From: Nocardia speluncae NBRC 108251
GTDB lineage: Bacteria; Actinomycetota; Actinomycetes; Mycobacteriales; Mycobacteriaceae
Assembly: GCF_001613245.1 (NCBI RefSeq)
Contig: NZ_BDBZ01000001.1
Span: forward strand, 248,001 to 312,000
DNA: 64,000 bases
Direction of reading: 5' to 3'
A program made the translations under genes and the position numbers. Numbering within the stretch: the stretch's first letter is position 1; each line of letters begins with the position of its first letter. The notes beneath the pieces are model-generated. The model had not been told where the DNA came from, made no database searches, and saw nothing but the letters and a program-made list of their open reading frames with translations. Shown one piece after another: positions 26,235 through 34,456 of this stretch.

Positions 26235-27290
26235 ATGGATATCGGATCCCACGATCCCGCCCCTGACCGCACGGTTCTCTCCCTGACCATGGGATTCCTG
26301 GCAAGCGCTGCCATCGGTGCCGTAGTGCGGCTCGATATTGCCGACCACATCGCACAGCAACCCCGGACGGCAGCGGAACTGGCGGACCTCACCGGTGTCG
26401 ACGCCACCGGTCTGCAGCGGACCCTGCGATTCCTGGCCGGCTCCGGGATATTCTACGAGGACGGCGGCGGGCGGTTCCATCTCACCGCGGCTGCCGAACG
26501 ACTGCTCACCGGAGCGCCACGATCGTTACGCGACGCCGTGGTCTTTCTGACCGAGCCGATGTTCTGGCAGGCGGCCGGCAATTTCGGTGCGAGCCTCCAG
26601 CGCGGCAGCTCCAGCCTCGACGAGATCTTCGGAGTCCCGCTGTGGGAACATCTGGCCGCGCATCCCGATGTTGCCGCGATCTTCGACGCGGGAATGGTGA
26701 GTTACTCCGCGCCACAGGATTCCGCGATCGCCGACACCTTCGACGGATCCGAGTTCCGCCGGATCATCGATGTCGGCGGTGGCCGGGGCGGCCTGCTGTC
26801 ACTGCTGCTGTCCCGTAATCCTCGGGCCACGGGCGTGCTGTACGACCGTGCGCCCGTGCTCGGCGCCCACCTACTGGATACCCCGGAGCTGGCGGGTCGT
26901 TGGACCATAGAGGCGGGGGATTTCTTCGAATCCGTTCCTGCTGACGGCGACCTCTACGTCCTCAAACATATCCTCCACGACTGGAACGATGACGAATGTA
27001 TCCGCATCCTGCGCCGATGCCGTGAGGCAATGTCGCCCGGAAGCCGGCTACTGGTCGCAGAAAGTATCGCCCCTCCGCCAAATACGCCACATTATGTGTG
27101 GTCACTGGATCTCATGATGCTTGCGGCCCTCACCGGCCGGGAACGCACCCGCGACGAGTTCGAGCAATTGTTCGACGCCGCGGATCTCACGCTCGTCTGG
27201 ATGCGGACGACGGCTTCCTACAGTTCCATGGCGATCATGGAGATCGCGGCGCGCGATCGCAGCGCAGCGAGTGCGGAGGCCGGTCGGTGA
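26235..27290 (+). CDS. SAM-dependent O-methyltransferase (family 2 type)
   Basis: The product has 351 residues from the ATG at 26235; the frame is open upstream, but this ATG starts the conserved fold. The N-terminal half is a winged-helix dimerisation domain (ELADLTGVDATGLQRTLRFL). The C-terminal half is a SAM-binding Rossmann domain: IIDVGGGRGGLL as motif I, then the LKHILHDWNDDE signature carrying the catalytic histidine of the plant-type and polyketide O-methyltransferases. The stop overlaps the next gene (GTGA), so the two are translationally coupled. Together they suggest tailoring of an aromatic polyketide or similar small molecule. The substrate cannot be told from the sequence. Confidence 0.88.
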   Translation: MDIGSHDPAPDRTVLSLTMGFLASAAIGAVVRLDIADHIAQQPRTAAELADLTGVDATGLQRTLRFLAGSGIFYEDGGGRFHLTAAAERLLTGAPRSLRDAVVFLTEPMFWQAAGNFGASLQRGSSSLDEIFGVPLWEHLAAHPDVAAIFDAGMVSYSAPQDSAIADTFDGSEFRRIIDVGGGRGGLLSLLLSRNPRATGVLYDRAPVLGAHLLDTPELAGRWTIEAGDFFESVPADGDLYVLKHILHDWNDDECIRILRRCREAMSPGSRLLVAESIAPPPNTPHYVWSLDLMMLAALTGRERTRDEFEQLFDAADLTLVWMRTTASYSSMAIMEIAARDRSAASAEAGR

Positions 27291-28921
27291 ACGACGTACC
27301 GGTAGTGATCGCCGGCGGCGGTCCGGTGGGGATGACTCTCGCTCTGGAGCTGGGGCGTCGGAATGTGCCATGCCTACTGCTCGAGGAGACCGATCGGTCG
27401 CCGGCGGTTCCGCGGGCGAGTTCGTTCAGCGCGCGGTCGATGGAGCATTTCCGGAAGCTGGGCATTGCCGGTCGGATTCGATCCACGGGGCTGCCCGCGG
27501 ACTATCCGACCGACGTCAGCTATCGCACCCGCATCTGCGGCCCGGAACTACATCGCATCGCTCTGCCGTCGTCGGCCCGGATACTTGCCGCGGCCGGATC
27601 CGGCCACGGCGGACCGACCGCCGAGCCGCAGCATCGGATTTCGCAGCTCTACGTCGAACCCATTCTGTTGGAGCGCAGCGCGGACTTTCCGCATGTGCGC
27701 ATCGAACGCGGCAGTCGACTGGACGGATTCGAGGAGACCGACCGCGGTGTTCGCGCGTTCGTGCGCTCGACGACCACCGGAAAAACCTGGACCGTCTCCG
27801 CCGATCGTCTCGTCGGTTGCGACGGTAGCGGTAGCACCGTGCGTAAATCGCTGGGAATCGCATTGACCGGCGACGAAACGGTGCTGCAGGCCGTCACCGC
27901 GTACTACCGTGCGCCGGAACTCGCGGACCTGGTGAGTCCACCTGCCTGGATGACATGGTCGGTCAACGGGGACGTACTGTGCGTGACCGTCGCCGTCGAC
28001 GGAAACGATCGTTGGCTCATCCATGCGTTCTACCCCGCCGGAACCGATACGACCGGGATCGACCCCGGATCATTGCTGACGCAGGCGATCGGGCATCGGA
28101 CACCCCATGAGGTGCTGGGGGTCGAGCGGTGGACCGGGCGACGCCTCGTCGCCGAACGATACTGCAGCGAACGGGTATTCCTGGCCGGCGACTCGGCGCA
28201 CCTGTGGGTGCCGATGGCGGGTATGGGAATGAACATCGGCATCGACGAGGCGATGCATCTGGCTTGGATGCTCGCCGCGGTCCACGAGGGCTGGGCCGGG
28301 CCGGACCTGCTCGCGGCATACGATGCCGAGCGACGGCCGGTCGCCGAAGCTGTTTCCGGTTTCGCCACCGGAATCGGCAAGGGCCTGCTCCACCTGGTGA
28401 GTGCCGAAGTGAACGAGGAAGACAATGCCGCCGGGATCGCCTCGCGGCAGCGGCTCGGCCGCGAGGTGGCGGCCGCGGACAGCGGCCAGTTCACCCCGGC
28501 GGGTCTCAGTTTCGGCTATCACTACTACGGATCGCCGCTGATCGCCGCCGATCGGCGTCCCCCCGAGTTCACCGTCGCGGAATATCAACCGTCCATTACC
28601 GCGGGTGCGCGGCTCCCGCATCTCGTCCTGGAGGACGGCATCCCGATCTACGATCGGCTGGGACGCGATTTCACGTTGCTGCGTATCGGTGATCAGGCGC
28701 CGGATCCGGAGCCGATCGTACGCGCGGCGACTACTTGTGGGTTGCCGTTGCAAGTTCTCGAACTGCTGTCGTCACTGGCGGTCGAACGCTACCGTAGCTC
28801 GCTGCTTCTCATTCGGCCCGACCAGTACGTCGCCTGGCACGGCTCTGCGGTTCCGGACTCTCTGCGGGCCTTGATAGATCGTGTTCGCGGAGCAGGATGG
28901 GTTCAGCCACTCGGCGCCTGA
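27287..28921 (+). CDS. FAD-dependent aromatic hydroxylase (group A monooxygenase)
   Basis: The product has 544 residues and starts at a GTG overlapping the methyltransferase stop by four bases. FAD-binding motifs are in order: VIAGGGPVGMTLALELGRR at the N-terminus, LVGCDGSGSTVRKSLG (the DG motif) near residue 180, and VFLAGDSAHLWVPMAGMGMN (the GD motif) near 300. A C-terminal region of about 150 residues resembles the thioredoxin-like tail of PHBH-type polyketide hydroxylases and rifampicin monooxygenase. It uses NADPH and O2 to hydroxylate an aromatic substrate. Pairing with an O-methyltransferase suggests hydroxylation followed by methylation. It could also act in antibiotic inactivation. 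The substrate is unknown. Confidence 0.88.
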   Translation: MNDVPVVIAGGGPVGMTLALELGRRNVPCLLLEETDRSPAVPRASSFSARSMEHFRKLGIAGRIRSTGLPADYPTDVSYRTRICGPELHRIALPSSARILAAAGSGHGGPTAEPQHRISQLYVEPILLERSADFPHVRIERGSRLDGFEETDRGVRAFVRSTTTGKTWTVSADRLVGCDGSGSTVRKSLGIALTGDETVLQAVTAYYRAPELADLVSPPAWMTWSVNGDVLCVTVAVDGNDRWLIHAFYPAGTDTTGIDPGSLLTQAIGHRTPHEVLGVERWTGRRLVAERYCSERVFLAGDSAHLWVPMAGMGMNIGIDEAMHLAWMLAAVHEGWAGPDLLAAYDAERRPVAEAVSGFATGIGKGLLHLVSAEVNEEDNAAGIASRQRLGREVAAADSGQFTPAGLSFGYHYYGSPLIAADRRPPEFTVAEYQPSITAGARLPHLVLEDGIPIYDRLGRDFTLLRIGDQAPDPEPIVRAATTCGLPLQVLELLSSLAVERYRSSLLLIRPDQYVAWHGSAVPDSLRALIDRVRGAGWVQPLGA

Positions 28922-29111
28922 GTGGGAATCGGCATCAGGTTCCGGAAACTTGGTCGACGGCTCGTCGCCGGTAGGTATCGGGCCTCGGGGCGGGCGGGTG
29001 AATGTGGCGCAAGCCGCGGCGTGCTGCTGCCGGAACGACAACGCGCCGGCCGGGAAGCGTGATCCGAGACAGTGAATAGTTCCTGGCGCGCGGGCTTTCC
29101 CCGGCCATGGA

Positions 29112-29777
29112 TCACTGTCTGCGTGTCTCGGTTGGGAGGTAGCGGCTTCCGGCTGCGATATCCCGCACCAGATCGGCATACTCGAGTTCGAGTTCCGCGA
29201 GCCGGGTCCATGCGGCGTGCATACGGTCGCCGCCGATTTCGTCGGTTCTCAGCAGATGGAAGGCGTGGGCAGCCGCCTCGGCCATCCGGTCGATGAGGCA
29301 GCCGAGGCTTTGTGGATGTGCGCCGACACCGGGTGACGCAGCCGGAAGCCGTTGTGCCCAGCGATCGAGTAAGCGGATCAGTTCGGTGCGACGTGAGCGA
29401 AGTTGTTCCGGTGCAGCGGTATCCACTCGCGTTCGATGGTGGATCTCGACAAGTTCATGGGCGCGGAGACAGACCGATCCGCTGACGTATTGCCCGGCCA
29501 ATGCGCAGATCAGTGCGCTGGCGCTGGGTAGCGCAGCGGAGTGATCGCGAAGGAAGCCGATTCCTTCTGTTGCGGCTTCTCGTCGCCCGGTGGATGAATC
29601 GGGGACGGTCGCGCCGTGATTTTGCCGGGTTCGAGCCGCAGCAGACTCGGCGTGCCGCACGGCCTTGTCCGCGGGCTCGTCCGTTACTACTGAGCTGACG
29701 GCAGAATGATCTGCTGTATCTCTTGCGGACGTTCGGTCGGTCGTGGTGGCAGAGATTCCATCACAATTTGTCGTCAT
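29112..29777 (-). CDS. DUF4254 domain protein
   Basis: The product has 221 residues. The first 75 are Thr/Ser/Ala/Asp-rich and probably disordered. From about residue 80 the sequence is helical and fits DUF4254 as seen in actinobacteria: a hydrophobic helix with AHELVEIHHR, then RTELIRLLDRW, a middle helix with GCLIDRMAEAAAHAFHLL, and WTRLAELELEYADLV at the end. The function of DUF4254 is unknown. No signal peptide or membrane segment is visible. The gene stands alone, about 190 bases from the monooxygenase end, which is convergent. Confidence 0.75.
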   Translation of the reverse strand: MTTNCDGISATTTDRTSARDTADHSAVSSVVTDEPADKAVRHAESAAARTRQNHGATVPDSSTGRREAATEGIGFLRDHSAALPSASALICALAGQYVSGSVCLRAHELVEIHHRTRVDTAAPEQLRSRRTELIRLLDRWAQRLPAASPGVGAHPQSLGCLIDRMAEAAAHAFHLLRTDEIGGDRMHAAWTRLAELELEYADLVRDIAAGSRYLPTETRRQ

Positions 29778-30203
29778 CAGGTATGTCCCAGAGGGGCGGT
29801 GATCCCGGCGGATTCCTCGAAGTTTCCGATCACTGCAGAACGCATTCCGCCGATTGAGAAACTCAATCTAACGGAGTGCTTTCTGGTGCGGTACGACCTG
29901 ATGCGACATCTTCCATACAATTCAGGACATGCAGGTTTCGATTTTTGTATCCGGTGCGATTTCCTGTACAGCCGGTATCCGGCGATCGGGATCGATTTCC
30001 GTTCTCCGGCAACGGCGCACCGGAAGTTTCTCGGACGATTCGCGGCACCCGACCCTGCGTGCAGGACAGCTCCGGGACGGCGTTCGGCAGACAGAATTGC
30101 GGTCGGGGCCGCGGTAGCCGGGAGTGCTTCCGCGCGTGATCGAGTGCCCATTGCCACCTCCGGGGAGCTGTTCGCGGCACCGCGGCGTTCGTGCTGCTCG
30201 GGG
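29778..30203. other. Intergenic region, no gene seen
   Basis: About 430 bases lie upstream of the DUF4254 gene and downstream of the P450. Frames crossing it are long only because of GC bias and show no recognisable domain. It probably holds the DUF4254 promoter. Confidence 0.5.
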
Positions 30204-31472
30204 TCAGACCACCACCGGCAGGGATTGGGGGGTGCGCAGCATGTAGTCGGGGGCGTAGCCGATGCCGTTGTCCGGCAATACCAGGCGCATATCGGGGAAC
30301 CGATCGCGAAGTGTGGTCAATGCAGTGGTGATCGCGAGCTTGGCGAACTCGCGCCCCGCGCACTGGTGTGGTCCGGCGCTGAAGGTGACAGGTTTGGTGC
30401 CGTTGTTTTCCCGGCGTTCGGGCAGCACAGCATGTGGATCCGGGAATCGTTGCGGATCGCGGTTGGCTGCACCGATCATGACGAAGATCGAGCTACCCTT
30501 CGGGACCACCGAACCCGCGGCGAGGGTGACGTCGTGTTCGGCATAGCGCCGCCACGCGACCACGCCGGTCTCCTTGCGGAGGATATCGTCCACCATACCC
30601 GGCACCCGTTCGGGTTCGCGGAGCATATCCCAATGCTCGCGGCCTTCATCGGACAGCAGGTACCGGGTGCTGTTGAGTAGTCCGCCGAAGCTTGATGAAT
30701 AACCGGCGACCATGACGGTCATCAGGGCGGACGCGGCCATCTTGGGTGCCAGGCCCTGCGCCAGAAGATGGCTGGCGAGGTCCTCGGCGGGTTCCTTCGC
30801 GCGGGCGGCCACGAGCCGGCGACAGCCACGGGAGAGGTCGGCCAGCCCTCGGATGTTGGCGACTCGGTCGCGACGTCCGATGATGCGAGCCAGCAGGGCG
30901 ACATGGGCGTCGCTCCATGCCTTGATCCGACCTTCTTCCTCCGCTGGGAATCCGAGTAACTCACTGATCGAACCCGACGCCAACGGGCGGGCGACAACGC
31001 TCTCGAAATCGACCGCGCCACTGGTGCCGGCGGCGGCGGCCGCGAGGGCGTCGGCGGCGGCTTCGGCCCGCCGGTTGATCATCGCGCCGAAGTTCGTACG
31101 TGTTGAGTCCGGACGCAGGGTGAGCCCGCGGGGGCGAGCGAACATCGCCTTCATGACGGTTGTGTGAGTGGCCTTTGCGGCGTTGTTGATGGCCTTGGGC
31201 ACGGTGGCCAGGTGGGCGATGTGCGGGATCGCCTTCAGGTGGGTAGCGAACTTCGGAAACGGGGTCAGGGGATCGAGGGTATTCCGGCTGGACACGGCCG
31301 GATCGGTGCCGTTGAGAATCTTTTCGACATCGTCGTAACGCCATACCGCGTGCATACCGGTCCTCTTGTCGAGGATGGTCGAGAGGTCCGAGAAGTGCAG
31401 GCTGTCGTAGTAGCTGGCGAGTACCGAGGGCTCGTATGCTCCCGGTTCGGTGAACGGCACGCTGTGATACAT
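30204..31472 (-). CDS. Cytochrome P450 with atypical I-helix
   Basis: The product has 422 residues, a usual length for a soluble bacterial P450. The heme-thiolate loop is FSAGPHQCAGREF with Cys near residue 371. In the I-helix, where AGx(D/E)TT is expected, the sequence is VAGYSSSFGG, so the acid-alcohol pair for O2 activation is missing. The K-helix ExxR reads DILR, with Asp in place of Glu. The start ATG has an AAGGA ten bases upstream. Missing acid-alcohol pairs are known in P450s doing coupling, peroxide-dependent or rearrangement chemistry, or using substrate-assisted proton delivery. No ferredoxin or reductase gene is adjacent. The substrate is unknown. Confidence 0.88.
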   Translation of the reverse strand: MYHSVPFTEPGAYEPSVLASYYDSLHFSDLSTILDKRTGMHAVWRYDDVEKILNGTDPAVSSRNTLDPLTPFPKFATHLKAIPHIAHLATVPKAINNAAKATHTTVMKAMFARPRGLTLRPDSTRTNFGAMINRRAEAAADALAAAAAGTSGAVDFESVVARPLASGSISELLGFPAEEEGRIKAWSDAHVALLARIIGRRDRVANIRGLADLSRGCRRLVAARAKEPAEDLASHLLAQGLAPKMAASALMTVMVAGYSSSFGGLLNSTRYLLSDEGREHWDMLREPERVPGMVDDILRKETGVVAWRRYAEHDVTLAAGSVVPKGSSIFVMIGAANRDPQRFPDPHAVLPERRENNGTKPVTFSAGPHQCAGREFAKLAITTALTTLRDRFPDMRLVLPDNGIGYAPDYMLRTPQSLPVVV

Positions 31473-31744
31473 GAATATTCAATCCTTATTGCTCAGAACT
31501 TCTTGCGCGAGGTCGACCGGGCACACCGCCACAGCCGGTCGGCGTCACTACCGCACTGCGGTAGCGGAACTTTCGGAGTCGCTTTGCCGAGTAGCGATGA
31601 ATTCGGCAGGCCGAGTAGCTAAGTCGATCACCTTTCGAACCGGAAAGGGTCTGTCCCGCGGTCGGCGGAGTATGTATACCACGGGTTGCAGGCTAGAACC
31701 GGGGGTGTCGGTGCGCAGGCGGGCAGAGGAGAATTTGGGATCCG

Positions 31745-32059
31745 TTGACATCCTCAACGCACCTGCTATGCCTCGGTGCACCTGCGATCGCGGTGGCCGT
31801 GCATCCCGGGTCGGCCCGGAGCGGTTTTGCGGACAACATGGGTGCGATCACCCGGATGCTGACCCGCAAACCGTGGTATCCGCTGGTGGCATGGAGTCAG
31901 CAAACCACCGCCATGGGCGCGCTCGCCTCGCTCCGGGCCGCCGTCGACAGTGATGTACGCGGGGGCCTATGGGGCTCTTGCGCCGGGCGCGGATGGCGTG
32001 GCAGGTCAAGCCCGGCCGATCCCGGGCTGACTCGAGCGGTGTGGCCGGACGGCCGATGA
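31745..32059 (+). pseudogene. C-terminal remnant of a short-chain dehydrogenase
   Basis: About 100 residues match only the end of actinobacterial SDR oxidoreductases: GAPAIAVAVHPGSARSGF, then MGALASLRAAVDSDVRGG, the segment that usually leads to a YYGP-like turn. The Rossmann glycine motif and the YxxxK catalytic pair would lie about 150 residues upstream and are absent. The only possible starts are internal (TTG at 31745). This is a decayed fragment left by deletion. It lies upstream of the divergently oriented P450, which may have shared a pathway with it. Confidence 0.55.
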
Positions 32060-32345
32060 CGGCGATCGGCGCGCTCGGTCTCGTGCAGGCAATCGACCGA
32101 CCGCGAGGATGGTGTAGTGGGGTACGGATCTGATCGCTGCGGATCTGCTCGATAGCGCGATCGAACTCTGTGACGCCTGCCCGGACATCGAGCGGGATCG
32201 GATGGTTCCGCTGTTCGACCAGCTGCTGCCCACCCTGATGGCCGTTATGGGCCATATTTCTGTCGCCGCCGACGATACCGCCCGGGTGGCGCGTTTCGAG
32301 CGTGCGGTGAAACCCGATCATGCAACGGCTCCGCGATATCGGGGT
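32060..32345. other. Possible coding remnant upstream of the TAXI gene end
   Basis: After TAG at 32115 the + strand frame reads a protein-like stretch (DLIAADLLDSAIELCDACPD, then DRMVPLFDQLLPTLMAVMGH). It runs on into the antisense of the TAXI gene, so it has no sensible end. It may be the start of a truncated gene. The family is not recognised. Confidence 0.25.
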
Positions 32346-33284
32346 TCAGCCGTGCTGGCTTCGGTAGTAGGCGGCTGCGGCAGGATGAAGTGGAATGGCG
32401 CCGGTGTTCACCAGCCAGCGCCGATCGAAAAACTGGACGCCGCGCACATGTTCCGGGACGAGTGTGTCGCTGTCGTGCAAGAGGAGTTCGGCGAGAGCGA
32501 GCACCGTGCGATCGCTGACATGGCGTCCGACGAGCAGCAGAACCGGTGCGCCGATCGTCTCGAATCCCGAGTTTCCGGGATAGACGTTCTCAGGCACGGG
32601 GATCCGATCGTAAGAGTAGCCGAATCGATCACGCATCGGTTGCACCTGATCACCGAGATCCAGCATTCGCAAGTGTGGTGTCGACGCGATACCCGAAGTG
32701 GGTATGCCGTCGCCCCAGATGAGAGCATCGACCGTTCTCGACCGGATCGCCGGAAGTGTCTCTACGAGCGCACGCCGGTCCACGCCGAAATCGATGCCCG
32801 CTTCGAGGCCGGCGCTGCGAAGCATTCGCTCTGCGGTCACCGCGGCGCCCGAACCGGACACGCCGACATTCACCCTGGCCCCTCGAAGGTCGACTATCTT
32901 CTGAATGCCGCTGTCGGCGTGCACGGCCAGGTGGATATAGCTCTCGTAGAGCCGGCCGATCGCGAGTGCCCTGGTATCGAAGGCTGCCGCGGTATCGGCG
33001 AGGCTCAGTGCGGCGTCGAGGGCACCGCACTCGAGCAGTTCGAGATTTGTCACGGACCCGGTGGTCGAAACATCGCGGATCCGAATGGCCGGGAAACGGC
33101 GTGATTCAGCAGCCAGCGCAGCTCCGAAGTCGTGGAACAGGTCGCCCGGCAGCCCGGAACCCAAGCGGATACTGGGTGGCTCGGAAACTTCGAAACCTGC
33201 CAGGGGGTAGGCAATCGTTGCCGCTGAGTAGCCGAGAACCTGCCGCCGAGTGATTATCGGCGCACGAGCAGCGCTGCCGAACAT
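32346..33284 (-). CDS. TAXI-family solute-binding protein, copy 1
   Basis: The product has 312 residues. The start is placed at ATG 33284 because it has GAGGAG eleven bases upstream and the same MFGSAAR start is found in copy 2. A twin-arginine-like signal (ITRRQVLGYSAATIAYPLAG) leads the protein, but there is no lipobox cysteine, unlike copies 2 and 3. The TAXI core follows: SIRLGSGLPGDLFHDFG, GSVTNLELLECGALDAALSL, IGRLYESYIHLAV and NVGVSGSGAAVTAERML. TAXI proteins normally bind a small acid such as glutamate or another carboxylate for a TRAP transporter. No permease is nearby. The gene is divergent from a response regulator and kinase, so a sensing role is inferred. Confidence 0.85.
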   Translation of the reverse strand: MFGSAARAPIITRRQVLGYSAATIAYPLAGFEVSEPPSIRLGSGLPGDLFHDFGAALAAESRRFPAIRIRDVSTTGSVTNLELLECGALDAALSLADTAAAFDTRALAIGRLYESYIHLAVHADSGIQKIVDLRGARVNVGVSGSGAAVTAERMLRSAGLEAGIDFGVDRRALVETLPAIRSRTVDALIWGDGIPTSGIASTPHLRMLDLGDQVQPMRDRFGYSYDRIPVPENVYPGNSGFETIGAPVLLLVGRHVSDRTVLALAELLLHDSDTLVPEHVRGVQFFDRRWLVNTGAIPLHPAAAAYYRSQHG

Positions 33285-33724
33285 CGATCGTTGCGCTCCT
33301 CGAAATCCATCGAACCACTGCCACCGTGGAACTGGCAGTGGGTGTATCAGAAGAAAGACTAGCGCAGCAATCCGCGGTAGCCAATGATTACCCACGAGTT
33401 TGCAGTTCTCAGGATCCCTCGAAGCCGAACAACCAGGTTCTTTGTGGACGCATGCGGTTCGTGGACAATCCGCTGCCGGTACAGACAGCCGACATTTCGG
33501 GCTGCTCGTTGCCGGAAGCGCCCAGCGGCCACTGATCGCGGCGGCAGGTCGGGGGACATCAAGTAGCGGACAACTTTCGGTGACACCTTGAAATGAGGTC
33601 CCTGATCATAGTTCGATGGCATGGGTGGCGATACGTCGAGACCAGGAAGGTTGGACTTGATGGACGTCGGAATAACGGTCGGGCTCTGCGGACGCCCCAG
33701 ACCGGTGCGAAGGGGGATGTGTTC
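33285..33724. promoter_or_regulatory. Divergent intergenic region between TAXI copy 1 and RR 1
   Basis: About 440 bases separate the two divergent starts and must carry both promoters. The part next to TAXI copy 1 (CGAGGAGCGCAACGATCG before the ATG) is nearly the same as the region before TAXI copy 2. No clear -35/-10 pair or operator could be assigned by eye. Confidence 0.4.
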
Positions 33725-34444
33725 GTGACCAGAGAGACGACAGGCGGTCCTGGCCTCGGGGTGTCGATGCCCGACCGGCGGATCCGCATCGGGGTGTTCG
33801 AGGACGACGACGAGGTCGGCGCCGCACTGGTCGAGATCCTGGGCGAGTACGGGTACCGGGCGGAGCGCAAGACGCGAGGCGCCGATCTGCTGCTGGGGCA
33901 TCGAAGCTACGACGCGGTGATCCTGGATCTCGGACTTCCGGACGGTGATGGGCTGGACGTACTACGCAAACTTCGTGAAGTGAGTACGGTCCCGGTCGTC
34001 ATCCTGACAGCGCGCAACGATGAACGCAGTGTGGTCCGCGGCCTGCGGATCGGCGCGGACGACTATCTGGTGAAACCACCACGTGTCGCCGAGTTGATGG
34101 CACGGATCGAGGCCGTGGTGCGCCGGGCGTCTCCCGTGGAGCAGGGGGGGCCGGGCGCGCTGGTTGTCACCGGTGACGTCCGGGTGGATCTCACTGCGCG
34201 GACGGTCACCACCGGCGGAACCCGGGTGGATCTCACTCACAAGGAATTCGAGCTGGTCGAAGTCCTCGTCGGCAGACCGGGGTGCGCGGTGAGCCGGGAA
34301 GTGCTGATGGACAGGGTATGGGGTGATGCGTTTCTGGCGGTATCACGTTCGCTCGATGTGCACATCTCGACCTTGCGGAACAAGCTCGGGCGGCCTGGAT
34401 TGATCACCACCATCCGTGGATTCGGCTACCGCTGGGGTCCGTGA
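33725..34444 (+). CDS. OmpR-family response regulator, copy 1
   Basis: The product has 239 residues from the GTG at 33725, eight bases after AGGGGG. A GTG six bases earlier is too close to that site. The receiver domain has acidic residues EDDDE at its start, the phosphoacceptor Asp near residue 68 in VILDLGLPDGDG, and the Lys of YLVKPP. The C-terminal winged helix has the OmpR/PhoB pattern (HKEFELVEVLV, MDRVWGDAF, VDVHIS-like SLDVHISTLRNKLG, IRGFGYRWG). The kinase gene starts 12 bases downstream. It probably controls the divergent TAXI gene. The signal is unknown. Confidence 0.92.
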   Translation: MTRETTGGPGLGVSMPDRRIRIGVFEDDDEVGAALVEILGEYGYRAERKTRGADLLLGHRSYDAVILDLGLPDGDGLDVLRKLREVSTVPVVILTARNDERSVVRGLRIGADDYLVKPPRVAELMARIEAVVRRASPVEQGGPGALVVTGDVRVDLTARTVTTGGTRVDLTHKEFELVEVLVGRPGCAVSREVLMDRVWGDAFLAVSRSLDVHISTLRNKLGRPGLITTIRGFGYRWGP

Positions 34445-34456
34445 ACGTGGGCCCGG

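Noticed and set aside
29706..30680. Plus-strand 324-residue frame between DUF4254 and P450
   Set aside because: It overlaps the P450 antisense and has no recognisable domain or start.
32202..33104. Plus-strand 300-residue frame
   Set aside because: Most is antisense to TAXI copy 1. Only its first part is protein-like, recorded as a possible remnant.
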